64,000 nt of DNA from Filosporella fistucella (GCA_030077755.1 JAQJZZ010000002.1:1116001-1180000); one strand, 5' to 3'. Shown: positions 11,701 to 23,981, counted from the first letter of the stretch. Notes: generated by a model not told the origin, from the sequence alone. Numbers and translations are program-made.

Positions 11701-13562
11701 ACCCCCATGACTTTGCCACTGAGGACACGATATACCTGGACATGTTCATCGCTCGCAACCTCCCTAAATTCCCTCAATACTTACTCTTATCCGGCACCGC
11801 ATTGCATAAGGTCTTGGCAGGCCTTTGCAACTATCCTGGAGAGGACCTCGCTGATGATGCTCAATTGAGTGCTGAATACTTGTTATCGGTTTATCATCCT
11901 CCAGACCTGGAATCCTTAATGCCACTTTTCGAGAAAGCTGGATTCTATCGAGTCTTGAAAAGCATCTATAAATCAGACAGGCAGTATAATAAACTTGTGG
12001 AGACATATTTTGAGGATCCAGACGACCGGGAGAAAATCTTCGATTGTATCGCAGATTGCTTGAGACCACGATCGGGCCTCACAAAACGGCAGATCCGAGA
12101 CGTTCATGAGGTAATCGCGGCTCATGCCAGCGAACTGGTCCATTTTGATGCCACAAAGGCAGCGCAAACAATTGAATCATATGCCCCTAGCCTTCACAGA
12201 AAGCTTCTGGAATCTCTGCCAGATGATTCTGAGATTCAATACACATATCTACGCACAATCTTCGAGCCAAGCGTCAAGGACACGGAAGATGGGAAACCCC
12301 ATATTCATGCAGAGTTCACAGAAAAATATGTCCAATTGATGTGCAAGTATGATTCGTCACACGTCGCACACTACGTTGAGACTGTACAAGCAAGCGACTT
12401 GCGCCTCGACAAGGTTCTGCCTTATATGGAGGAAAGTGGTGTTGTCGATGCAGCCGTAGTATTGATGGCTAGGGAAGGCCAACTTCGTGAAGGTATGGAC
12501 AGACTTGTGCAGCATTTACGAATGCTAGAGAGCGCTCTTTTGGGCCTCTTGAACAGCTCCACAGAGGACATGGAATCGATCCATGCTGAAGAGGCCATCG
12601 AAGATCTTTTGCAGGCGTTGCAGAAATATACGAATGTGGGTATCTGGCTTTGTCAAGACCATTCTAAAGCTCCCACCGCACGATCGATCATGTCTCCAAT
12701 CCGGAGGAAGTCGTCTTCAAAGAATGAGCTACTTCCAGATGAAGCCCTTTGGCTGGATCTTATTGATGTCACTGTGCAAATTACACGAAAGCTATCTGCG
12801 AGCTTGAGTGATCTCGAAGTAGCATCGCCACAGATCGACAACGATAAATTACTAGGCCAACTGCGAACTCTTGTCCAGCGTAGTTTTACTGCCCTCTTGA
12901 CTTCAACATCTAGTCCTTCTCCTTCAGGGGCCAATCTGTCGTTTCTCAGAATTCTGCGTGCTTTCTTGACCCGCGCTTCAATATCATCGCCGAATTTGAG
13001 CGACTTGCGAGCTGTTTTGGCGTCCATATTCTCCGCATACGCATACGAGGAAAGCATTCTCAGTCTCGCCAACCGGTTATTAGATAAGGATCTTTTTGTG
13101 AACGTGCAGTCCGCAACTGCTCTTCGCCAACGTGGATGGCGACCGCGGGGGTCTACATGTGAAGGCTGTGGGCGTCGAGTATGGGGTCCGGGAGTATCTG
13201 GTGATGTGTTCTCGAAGTGGGAGGAACGAGAGGAATTAGACTTAAAGAGGAGAAAGGAGAGGAGAACAGAATTGGCCGGAGGGCAAGCCGAGCGAGGAAA
13301 GGGTCGAGCTCACGTCCGAAACTTGAGCAAAGCTAGTGTGGTAGAAGTAATGAAAGGCAAAGGCCAAGGTGCCAGTGGAGATACGGAGGAAGATGATAGT
13401 CAGGCCCCCGACAGTACTGACCCAAAGGTCCAGCCAGATTTGGGACCTTTGGTAGTGTTGGCATGCCGACACATTTATCATCAGAGCTGCCTGGAGTCTA
13501 TGCAGGTAGAGGATGAGAATAGTTCTGATGATAGAGAGTTTCGATGTCCGATAGATGGATAG
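8704..13562 (+). CDS. VPS8: CORVET complex subunit Vps8
   Basis: A 1587-residue protein in three exons (8704-9027, 9076-9514, 9562-13562; introns 48 and 47 nt). Vps8 is the Rab5/Vps21-binding subunit of the CORVET tether, acting in early-endosome fusion. The N-terminus is acidic and Ser-rich (MSSSEDNDSGAEEA). A beta-propeller follows (WEVVRWTKLKK, GTSKGIILIFDYHQNL, IVAGGHANGSIFTWET, HTALVSADDRGMAFSHL). The central Vps8 helical region has ALMEDGDYIGAIQLATSYY. The long clathrin-heavy-chain-like alpha-solenoid then runs to a C-terminal RING-like motif (CEGCGRRVWGPG, then LACRHIYHQSCLES, and the terminal FRCPIDG). The final cysteine pair is incomplete, which appears usual for fungal Vps8 proteins. 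The ATG at 8704 was preferred because the frame upstream of it contains a stop and no earlier ATG. Confidence 0.95.
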
Positions 13563-15313
13563 TCATATAAGATAAATTATTGTATTCAAACGAGCGAGGT
13601 TTAAGTGATTGTTGCTGATGTGGTGGTGACTTACCCTGCGTTAATACCGATACATTTGTACTAAAGACTTACTGATACTACAACCTGAAGCCTTTCTTAT
13701 TTTTTCAGGGACCAGCTGCTTTATGCCGTGTTTAAGTAAATACAGTCAAGGTAAAACTACGAAGGGTTCAATAGTCAATTACTTGTAGTGAGGGTGGAAA
13801 GCCAGCAAAGGCTATCTTCGTGCCTCAACTGCGGATGATTGAAGGAGAAAAGTGTCAAAACCAAGTGAGAATTGCTATCTATGGAGTTTTCCAATCAAAT
13901 ATGCAGATTAAGATATCTGAAGCCATAGCTACGAGAGCTTAAATTTCTGCACTTATTGATAACGAGTATAAGTAGACAAGTTGCCAAGTCTTCACGAGTC
14001 GTTTTGGAATATCGCCTGAGAAGATAGCAGACTTTGTAGGTCATTGATCTCCGTTGTTTATGAAATCTTCATATCATAATAATGATGGAACTTGCCGTCT
14101 TTTTCAGAAACTTACTCGTCGGCTTTTCACCTAGGTGACTGTTTCATTGAATTTGAAGCCGACGAGGAGGGCCATCGAAATCAGAGCTACATGACTTAAA
14201 GTATAGCTGCATAATTGTTGACATCTTCTGCAAATCTGTAGAAGGCAAAGGGTGTTTAGATAAGATCTTCGATATTTTTCACTGAAGTATGCGAGAGTGG
14301 TTATCTCGGAAATAAGCATAGTTAATCACGACTTACTGATTTCAAGCTGTTCCGCGTAATTTCACCAAGTCTATAAATGGGTTGTCATTCTTCGCAGAGC
14401 ATTGTGAGCTAGTGCCTTCTCCGTATATATTTTTAAGCCACAGCTGCTACCTATATGGTATTAAAGATATGCTAATGAGTGGGGAAGAACGGTCACTTTA
14501 CTACTTCATAGGTATGCAGAAGGAATGGTATCGTCAGTATGACCTAGTACCAAAAACCTGATTATTAGCAGTATAAAACTTGCAAGATTTTGGATCTAGT
14601 CATCACATCGGCAGTAAGGAAAGTCTCCTATCACAATCCTTCCCTCGAAACCTCAACATTCAAGCTGAAAGACATTGTTTAGGTGTTCCAAGTTGACTAC
14701 GAAACCCTGGATGTTGAGCCTCATCAGATTGTGCTAAGCTTTTAAATGCGGGCACTAATTTCAGGGGTACGTCCCAGTTTAGACAGGCGGCAGCTCCCTT
14801 GTCGTCGGGGCAATTACAGCTGGTGCTAGTTTCATAACCAGAGATTGGGAGATATTTACATCAAACACCTGCAAGATTATAAACTGCATACATTCCGAAC
14901 AAGATTTCTATTGAAATTCTCCACCTTTCGCAATCCAAGGTTGCAAGAGGAAACCACCAATCATCCGTTCTCTGCTGGGTTTGGCTTGCGACATTTGAAC
15001 ACGATCTGTTACAGGCTCGACACGCTTGAAACGTCGGATACTGAGAGTCCTGTTGCAGGTTCTTGCTCGCATTTCCAGCACCGCCACCCTCATCGAGAAC
15101 CCGTTGCTATTATTTCTAAAGTCTTGGCCTTCTTCTTCTCCATTCCAAAAGTTGACATTCGACGTGCAGTTACAGATAGATTCGATAATAGCAGACCAAC
15201 ATCCCTTTCATTTTTGGTTATTGAGCGAAGATACCCATACGATTGATCGATTTCAATCTCGACGACGAAACCTCCTTCCAATATGTTACCCGTTCTACCG
15301 AGACAAAATATCA
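13563..15313. other. Intergenic region after VPS8
   Basis: About 1.75 kb, AT-rich, without a supportable coding region on either strand. Frames at 14131-14319 (-) and 14845-15246 (+) show no family motif. The last few hundred bases probably hold the promoter and leader of the RCR-type gene. Confidence 0.45.
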
Positions 15314-15936
15314 ATGGCGACACCGAATTCATTTACACTAATGAGAGATCCTTTTGGTGGACAAGAGTATGTGGCCTCCGAAGGGAAGCGATAGGGAGAA
15401 GCTCTAACAAATGAATAGGAAGGTCAGATCGTGAAATGGTCGATATTTTGGGGGCTGTTATTCCTGTTTTTTGCATACATGGCAATTGGGTACTGGCATG
15501 CAAGACGACGAATTAATAAAGGACTCGCACCACTGGCATATCACAGAGTAAGTGTTTTCATACTGGCTTGGAATGAGTTAGTACTGATATCCCGGAGTGG
15601 CTTCTAAACAGAGAACAACGTGCGAGATATGACCCAGCATATCAAAACCCTTCAGTTTATTACACAACCTACCCTCCACCGGGAGCACAATACGGCATGC
15701 ATCCAATGCCTCCTCCAATGTATGATCCTAATTCAGCGATGCCTCCCACATACCAGCCTCCAGCCGGAGCTACGAAAGTAGACCCCTCACAATGGAGATC
15801 AGAACCCACCAGAAGACCAACAGATGGCGAGCCTTCTCCAGCATATGAAGCACCTCCAGGACCACCACCAGCTGCCGCAGTACACGCAAATCATACGGGA
15901 GCAAGCACAGTGAGCAACAACCCATACAGATTATAG
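15314..15936 (+). CDS. RCR-type single-pass membrane protein with PY motifs
   Basis: A 174-residue protein in three exons (15314-15370, 15419-15547, 15598-15936). After a short N-terminus (MATPNSFTLMRDPFGGQEY) comes one transmembrane helix (IVKWSIFWGLLFLFFAYMAI), a basic anchor (GYWHARRRINKGL), then a Pro/Tyr-rich cytosolic tail (NREQRARYDPAYQNP, PPPMYD, MPPTYQPP). PPxY motifs of this kind recruit Nedd4/Rsp5 ubiquitin ligases; RCR-family proteins (PF12273 in my recollection) are linked to vacuolar sorting and chitin deposition in yeast. The first intron needs a non-consensus donor (GTGGCC) to keep frame; the stronger GTATGT five bases upstream breaks it, so exon 1 is the least certain part. 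Confidence 0.78.
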
Positions 15937-16141
15937 GCTTCGAAAATTGGTAGGAGCATGATGCGGGCTTGTTAGACAGATATCTTTTGTAATGTACAGG
16001 AGTAATGGAGCATTGTTTCTGAAGCACCCACCCACAAGGAGGGCACTTTTATACTATCAGGAATAGATACTTGAAATAGAAGAATTGGCAATGGTACACA
16101 TTATCTATTGTATTTGACTGACATTTTGTGCTCTCTAAAGC

Positions 16142-16915
16142 TCAACCTAGATCCATTGCATCTGGGTCATCTTCCATCATGGCTTGACTTGAAGAAAGAT
16201 CCGCATCCATCAGCCCAGAAGCTCCGGATGCCCCCATAGAAGCAGTTGCATGCCCATTAACCATGCCAGTAAACCAATCCCGAGCATCTAAGTTCCCGTT
16301 ATTCCCAGTAGCCATTGTCTGAGCATCTCGGGTCTTTGGGTCCCGTTTCTGTTCATGTTGGGCTCTGGCCCGAGCTCTTGTTTCAATGATAGCTTTCCGG
16401 ACACTGTCCTTATCCTCTGGAACAGTTAAGGAGCTTGGGATGTTGTAGAGAATCAGTTGATTATTGCCTGCTAATTCGCCATCACTATTTGCCAGAATAG
16501 AGGGTGGAATTCGCGTTTCTCGAAGGTGCTTTTGGATGTCAGGAAGGAAAATGAGTTTCCCATCGTCGGACTCGGAGTCAGAAAGTTCGGCGTCTAAGTC
16601 GTAGATGTAAACCTTATGCTTTGTATTATCCAATTGCATCACATCATCGTCCTGATGCAATGCTCGGGGCGGGAATTTGTGAGGTTTTGCTGCAACTGAT
16701 GTTGGGGTGGAATGTTCCACGGGGACATAGAGCTTTTCACCATTTCGCTCTCATAGATTGTTAGCCGGGACTGATAGAAGTAATTCGCGATGAAAGGAAT
16801 TTACAAAGTACAAACCTAGATTGAGCAAACTCAGCCGTTTGGAAAGACGCTCATTGTCTTGGTTTTCTGCCTTTCTCTTCCTAGTCGTCGTGCCTGTCGC
16901 TTGTAGCTGATCCAT
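16142..16915 (-). CDS. Conserved ascomycete protein of unknown function
   Basis: A 235-residue protein in two exons (16915-16816 and 16749-16142; intron 66 nt). The N-terminus is basic and looks like a nuclear localisation signal (TTRKRKAENQ, LSKRLSLLNLERNGEKLYVPV). The middle reads DDVMQLDNTKHKVYIYDLDAEL, then an acidic DSESDDGKLIFLPDIQKHL. A helical basic segment (ETRARARAQHEQKRDPKTRD) and a tail ending MMEDDPDAMDLG follow. The exon-junction region LLNLE and the VYIYDL block look constrained, so I take it as a real gene, but I recognise no domain with a known function. It ends 205 bp from the convergent RCR gene and is divergent from alanyl-tRNA synthetase. Confidence 0.75.
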
Positions 16916-17080
16916 CTCCCATCCCCTCCGCAACGGTCACTTCATCACTCGTCAACTGTTACTCGACTTTTCTGACCGCGTCGAAAACGAATTGTTCTGC
17001 GTCTGCGTCGGAACCTAAAGCCTTGTGAAGACGAGTTCGTGTTTCGATAGGTGCCCCTAGGGTGCGGCGGTATCGGGCGG

Positions 17081-17242
17081 ATGAATCTGCGAGGCTGCGG
17101 CAGTCTGCGCATAACCTCGCGCCTGACTCACCTCCCACAAATTTACAAAACCACAACTTCAACACGACTTGGCCTTCATAACTACAACAATACACTTCGC
17201 CACAGGGTTGAGACTATCAGACACCTGAATACTCTCAACAAA
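17081..17242 (+). other. In-frame N-terminal extension of AlaRS, mitochondrial-presequence-like
   Basis: An upstream ATG at 17081 opens 54 codons that run without a stop into the ATG at 17243. The peptide begins MNLRGCGSLRITSRLTHL and goes on with many Arg, Lys, His, Ser and Thr residues, no Asp and one Glu. That composition is typical of mitochondrial targeting peptides. Yeast ALA1 makes its mitochondrial form from non-AUG codons upstream of the main AUG, so one gene serving two compartments is established for this family. Use of this ATG is inference. Confidence 0.55.
17124..17130 (+). promoter_or_regulatory. Gcn4/CPC1-type site TGACTCA before AlaRS
   Basis: A perfect TGACTCA lies 113-119 bases upstream of the AlaRS ATG at 17243. 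Gcn4/CPC1 (cross-pathway control) activates amino-acid biosynthetic and aminoacyl-tRNA synthetase genes in fungi through TGA(C/G)TCA. It falls inside the putative presequence, so it could drive only transcripts starting downstream of it. Confidence 0.5.
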
Positions 17243-20200
17243 ATGGCTTCAGTACCAGTTTACTGGTCTGCCGTCGACGTACGCGAACAATTCCTGGGGT
17301 TCTTCCAATCTCATAACCATACAATCGGTACGTGGCGGGGTAGCTTGCATCCATCACCAAATCTTTCTTTACCGCCGCAGCACATGTCTAGCACATGCGC
17401 ATTGAATCCAATTACCTTCAGTGCATATCAGAATGTCTGATTTTGTATCGTGCGCAAGGATATCAGCTAATTTGTGCGCATCACAGTTCCATCATCCTCA
17501 GTCGTCCCTCATGATGACCCTACACTTCTCTTCACCAATGCTGGTATGAACCAGTTCAAGCCGATCTTTTTGAGTACGATCACCGCCGAAGATGACTTTG
17601 CCAAGTTGAAGAGAGCTGCAGATACTCAGAAGGTATATCGCACACACTGTCGTACAAAACGCGAATTCTATGCTAATTCTGTGGAAGTGTATTCGAGCTG
17701 GAGGAAAACACAATGTAAGATGTTTTTTCATGTAAAATATGCCTGAGCCGTAAGACTAATACATTCCAGGATCTTGATGATGTAGGCAAGGATAGTTATC
17801 ATCATGTAAGTGCCATAGCATCAATCTTTTTGTGCAGTTGTGACTGACTTGTGACTCAGACGATGTTCGAGATGCTGGGCAATTGGTCTTTCGGAGATTA
17901 TTTCAAGAAGGAAGCCATCGAGATGGCCTGGAAGCTCCTCACAGAAGTTTTCAAGCTTGACAAAGACCGCTTGTATGTCACATACTTCGAAGGCGATGCA
18001 GCAAGTGGCCTTGAACCCGATCTTGAAGCAAAGGACCTCTGGCTCAAGGTGGGAGTTGCTGAGGATCACATCTTGCCAGGAAATATGAAGGATAACTTCT
18101 GGGAGATGGGTGATCAGGGACCTTGTGGGCCTTGCAGCGAGATTCATTATGATCGAATTGGCAGTGGTCGGAATGCTGCACACCTTGTCAACATGGACGA
18201 TCCAAATGTTCTCGAGATCTGGAACAATGTTTTCATCCAGTTCAATAGAGAGGCTGACGGTTCTCTGAGGACTTTGCCAGCCAAGCATGTCGACACTGGC
18301 ATGGGCTTTGAGCGGTTGGTCTCCATCTTGCAAGACAAGAAGTCCAACTACGACACCGACGTCTTCCATCCACTCTTCAAGCAAATTCAGGATATTACCG
18401 GTGCCAGACAATACACCGATAAGTACGGTGACGAAGACGTCGACGGCGTCGACACTGCCTATCGTGTTTGTGCTGATCATATCCGTCTATTGACATTTGC
18501 CATCGCAGATGGTGCTGTACCCAATAACGATGGCCGTGGCTATGTTGTCAGACGTGTTCTTAGACGAGGTTGCCGTTATGCTCGCCGATATTTCCAAGCC
18601 GAAATTGGTAGCTTCTTCTCAAAGATCCTTCCTGCGCTTGTTGAACAAATGGGCAAGCAATTTCCAAACATCGTAACTAAGCAAGATGACATCAAGGAGA
18701 TTCTTGACGATGAAGAGGCAGCATTTTCAAGGACTTTGGACCGTGGCGAGAAGCAGTTTGAGAAGTTCTATGCCGAAGCTATCAAGGATGGAAGTATGAA
18801 GCTCAGTGGCGCTGCGGTCTGGCGTCTGTATGACACCTTCGGTTTCCCAGTCGACCTCACCCAGATCATGGCTGATGAGCGAGGACTTCAAATCGATCAA
18901 AAGGAAGTTGAAGTTGCTCAAGATGCCGCTCGCGAAGCTAGCAAGGCTATTAAGAACACCGTCCAGACTTATGCAAAGCTCGACCTTCACCAGATCGCTG
19001 ACCTTCAAAAGCGTGGCGTTCAAAAGACAGACGACAGTGGCAAGTTCTTGAAGGGCGATGGTGTTGGCAAGGTTCTCCTCTTCTTTGATGGCGAAAAGTT
19101 CATCGAGTCAACTAGTGAACTGCCTGCTGGAAAGCCCTTTGGCATCATCCTGGACAAAACCAACTTCTATGCCGAACAGGGGGGTCAAGTTGCTGACGTC
19201 GGAAAATTTATCATCGATGATGTTGCCGAGTTTGCAGTTGGTGATGTGCAGAGCTATGGCGATTTCATTCTACATAATGGCACACTGAAATATGGTCAAC
19301 TGAAGGCGGGTGATCAGGTGATTACAGAATATGACGAGTTGCGACGACAGCCAATCCGCAACAATCACACTGGCACCCACATCCTAAATCATGCTCTTCG
19401 CGAGCATCTCGGGCCTACAATTGAGCAAAAGGGCTCACTCGTGGACGAAGACAAGCTGCGTTTTGATTTCTCGCACAAAACTGGTGTTACCCTGGCTGAG
19501 CTGAAGAAGATTGAGGACTCCTCGAATGCTTACATTGAGCAAAACTGCCAAGTATATGCCAAGGATGTTGACCGTGATGTTGCGCAAGGAATCAATGGTC
19601 TTCGTGCCGTCTTTGGAGAGAAGTACCCGAAGCTCGTCCGTGTTGTTTCAGTGGGTGTACCAGTAGAGGATTTACTCGAAACCCCAGATAATCCTAAGTG
19701 GTCCGAAGTATCAATTGAGTTCTGTGGAGGAACTCACGTTGATAAGACCGGCATTATCAAAAAGCTTATTGTCGTCGAAGAGAGTGGCATAGCCAAGGGA
19801 ATCCGTCGAATCGTCGCTTTCACAGGCCATGCTGCGAAGGAGGCCCAATTGTTGGCTTCCGAGTTTCAAGAGAAGATTGCTAAGCTTGACAAGATGCCCA
19901 ATGGTGTCGAAAAGGAGGCAGCTGCAAAGGTCTTCCAGAATGAGTTGAGCCAATTGACCACTTCCACTCTTCTGAAGGACGACCTCAAGACTCGTTTCGC
20001 CAAAGTGCAGAAGGATATTCTTGACGAACAAAAGCGCGCACAGAAAGCCGAGTCAAAGGCTGCCATTGATCATGTCGTGAAGCACTTCAGCGATAACAAG
20101 GACAAGAACACTTTCATTGGTCGCTTGCCTATCTCAGGTAATCCTCGTGCAATTGCCGATGTGCTGAATCATATCAAATCCAAGGACAAGACCAAGAGCG

Positions 20201-20476
20201 TGTACCTCTTTGGTGCTGATGAGAAGATTGTCGTGCATGGAACATATGTCAGCGTTGTAAGTTTTGTGTGTCTCGTTTCAGGACCATGACTGACCGCTAT
20301 AGGAACACACTTCGAAGGGCATTAAGGCCGAGGAGTGGGCTGCAGCTGTCTCTGAGGTTGTCGGCGGAAAGTCTGGTGGTAAAGAACCTGTCCGCACTGG
20401 ACAGGGAACGATGCCAGAGAAGATCGACGATGGCGTTTCGGCTGCTATCGAGTGGTTTTCCAAGATGAACATTTGA
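17243..20476 (+). CDS. ALA1: Alanyl-tRNA synthetase
   Basis: The enzyme charges tRNA-Ala with alanine. The cytosolic form has 954 residues in six exons: 17243-17327, 17487-17632, 17688-17714 (27 nt), 17770-17805 (36 nt), 17860-20256, 20303-20476. Every intron keeps phase. Class II motifs run from the N-terminus: [46 protein letters not shown] (across the two microexons), [29 protein letters not shown] and [12 protein letters not shown]. The editing domain has [16 protein letters not shown] and the zinc-binding CGGTHVD near the end of that domain; a coiled coil and the C-Ala domain follow (ending IEWFSKMNI). The ATG at 17243 matches the usual cytosolic start ([18 protein letters not shown]). 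A longer form from 17081 is possible. The gene lies about 1.5 kb upstream of a tRNA-Ala gene. Confidence 0.96.
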
Positions 20477-21984
20477 GAGTCTCTGCGGATACCCCATATT
20501 CCCTCTTTGTTTTCTCTCTCTTCTTTTCATTTCCTTTCAGAATCTTCGTATTTGCATTTCCTTTGGCTGTAATGATCTGTGTAGAGTTTTCCCTACTGTC
20601 GTTATTTCTTGCATGGGAGGAGTTTTCAAGAGACGACGAAACGAACTCAAAACAGCTCGATGAGATATGTGTAGACTATCAGACGACTGCATGAAGAGCG
20701 GGTCATGCTGGCTGTCGCACTGGTTTTGATATCGGTGGACTCTGCTTTGCCTGCTTTCAGCGTGCCAAACAATTAGAAGAGCACAAAACAAAATATAATT
20801 AAAAAAAAATCCCCTGTTTGCGTAGTTGGATTGTGACTTTCTGAAAGTAGCATTAGCAGAGTAGTCCATGTCAAACACAGTCATACACCTTCCTGAGAGC
20901 GCCTTCAGTGCAATTCAACTTCTAGGTAGCTTGTTTCATACCTGCCTGAGGCTCGTCGAGCTCGCTTTCCACTAGAAGCTGCTCCTAAAGAAGCTCAGTT
21001 TGATGGTATTCATCATAGAAGACAGGACAACGGTCTACCTTTAGGCTGAACGATAAAGTTCATCATTGCTTCACCTCAGGTGCGTAGCGTTTGTTCCGGC
21101 TCTCACCACGATACTGGAATGCTACTTCTGATATACTCAGGCTACAGCCTTGCCGTCGTCCACCCGTACTGATGGCCAGCGAGCTGTTAATACAGAAACA
21201 ATATAAGCATTCGGCACAATTCTGAATCTACAACTCAGCATGCCCTTAACATATTCACCATTCTGCGCAGTTTCGAGATCTCAGCTCAATTGTACCGCTC
21301 CTTGACTGATTCTTAGGCCTTAAATGACTGTGCTCATAGCCTCTGTGACATATATGTGACAATGAAAGATAGACGTATCAAGATAGATAAAGATGCCCAG
21401 AAGAAAGAAGTAGTCAAAGAACAATACAGCTTCCAAAACTCTATCAGCTTTATCACATGAAAAATTAAAAGCTGATAGTCTTCTCACTTTACGGCCAATG
21501 CTGCTACTTTTGACATTACTGTGAGGTGCAGGTGAAGGCTGACGGGGACCTTATCCCCTCTTTGCTTAGCACATATCTCAAAGATCAAAGCATTTCCCAA
21601 CATACGAAGATTGAGACCAAATTGAAACGACAGCATATAGATCAAGCAGCTCCCTCCATAGCTAATTCCAAAGGCTTTTTGGATAGAGCCAGCGAGCGCA
21701 TGCATAGCCCGACATCTGGACGTGCTATAGCTTTGTCCAGGCAAGGTCTGTATATGATAGCGCGCTGATAGTTGGAGACTTGATACCGAAGTCTAGGGAG
21801 GCGCCTCAAAGTCAAATACATGGTTGTCAAATGCAAAATAACATTGAAAACGTAAGAGAGTTACGTGAGACTCAATGACAGTAACATATCTGCAACACTT
21901 GCCGAAGCACATATAAAGCCTTCTGCCTGTGACACAGCCGTATATCGTTGAATACGACTTCCGTGTCAACAAACAGAGCAATTC
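20477..21984. other. Intergenic region between AlaRS and tRNA-Ala
   Basis: No supported protein gene. It begins with a T-rich 3' flank and includes an A9 run near 20800. Short frames near 21484-21836 on both strands have no family features. At 21541-21551 there is an 11-base string (GACGGGGACCT) that recurs on the far side of the tRNA at 22226-22236. Confidence 0.45.
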
Positions 21985-22073
21985 GGGGACTTGACGCAGT
22001 TGGTAGCGTGCATCCTTCGCACTATTAAAAGTGAAGCTGGATGAAGTCAGGGGTTCGACTCCCCTAGTTTCCA
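21985..22073 (+). tRNA. tRNA-Ala (anticodon CGC) with 16-nt intron
   Basis: All four arms can be drawn. The acceptor is GGGGACT (21985-21991) with AGTTTCC (22066-22072) and discriminator A. The D arm is ACGC/GCGT with loop AGTTGGTA. The anticodon stem is CATCC/GGATG. The T arm is AGGGG, loop TTCGACT, CCCCT. The loop reads TT-CGC-A, an intron of 16 nt (22022-22037) follows position 37, and T38 closes the loop. Anticodon CGC reads GCG (Ala). Independent support is the G3:U70 wobble (third acceptor pair), the identity element recognised by alanyl-tRNA synthetase. Internal A and B boxes match RNA polymerase III promoters. Confidence 0.95.
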
Positions 22074-22084
22074 CATCTGTTTAC

Positions 22085-22090
22085 TTTTTT
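22085..22090 (+). terminator. RNA polymerase III terminator of tRNA-Ala
   Basis: A run of six T residues begins 12 bases after the tRNA 3' end, the expected Pol III stop signal. Confidence 0.8.
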
Positions 22091-22748
22091 GCCACTTGGC
22101 TCAAAATATTGATCGCCGAAGTCTCGCCGATGAGAAGAGAAATATTGAAATTGGAAATAATTATGCTGAAAGGGTTTGTTTATGAGGCAGGTAACTTTTT
22201 TTGGGCTTGATTTCGGGCTAGGACCGACGGGGACCTAGCTCGCTTAGCGAGCCGACAATAGCCCAGAGGTCACATGAAGATGGGTAAAGCTGAAGAGTAT
22301 GATTCTCAGGTGAATATGAAAACTGTTTGGCTTTGCAGGAGAGGGTTTGAGCTGAAGGGGGTGGGAAAAAGGGCGGCTGGCCATCGCTCGCTTAGAAGGG
22401 GGGAGGAGCTGGCTCGCTTATCAGCCCAATGATGATCCGTGCGCCATCGTTCTGTCCTCCTCTCTACTTAGACAGGAGCTTGTTCAGAGATTGAGAAAGA
22501 TTTTGAAGTTGGTAGGCGAAGAAAGTTTGTTTTGTTTTGTTCTGTGCCACGGTGAAAAGTACAGCAGGTCGATTAGGGAGATTCAAAGTCAACCAACGAT
22601 GCGATTTGGGCTCCCACGCTGTCCGCATACGGCTAGTCAACACAAAGAACACATGATCATATGCTTTGGATTCTCACTAACGTTCTGAATATCTATTCAT
22701 TTTTGCTTGAGCAAGGAAGATCTATGTCTGCGTGAGCAGTATGCCTAT
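22091..22748. other. Intergenic region with GCTCGCTTA micro-repeats
   Basis: No supported gene. It contains three copies of GCTCGCTTA (22238-22246, 22386-22394, 22412-22420), the first as part of a perfect 6-bp hairpin GCTCGC-TTA-GCGAGC. The right end is the 3' flank of LYS1. Confidence 0.5.
22238..22252. repeat. Short hairpin GCTCGC-TTA-GCGAGC
   Basis: A perfect inverted repeat with 6-bp arms and a 3-base loop; the left arm plus loop recurs at 22386 and 22412. No known element is recognised. Confidence 0.5.

Positions 22749-23981
<1,233 letters not shown>

Larger units (their letters stand above)
16916..17242. promoter_or_regulatory. Divergent promoter; also encodes possible AlaRS presequence
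   Basis: 327 bp lie between the unknown gene and the cytosolic start of alanyl-tRNA synthetase. The right half (17081-17242) is open in frame with the synthetase and is described separately. The interval must therefore supply promoters for both genes and possibly coding sequence for one of them. Confidence 0.5.

Noticed and set aside
17853..17859. TGACTCA at the end of AlaRS intron 4
   Set aside because: It overlaps the splice acceptor (GTGACTCAG) deep inside the gene, so it is more likely part of the intron end than a promoter site.
17821..18480. 219-codon open frame on the minus strand
   Set aside because: It lies entirely over AlaRS coding sequence on the other strand and has no domain features; it is an antisense shadow of biased codon use.
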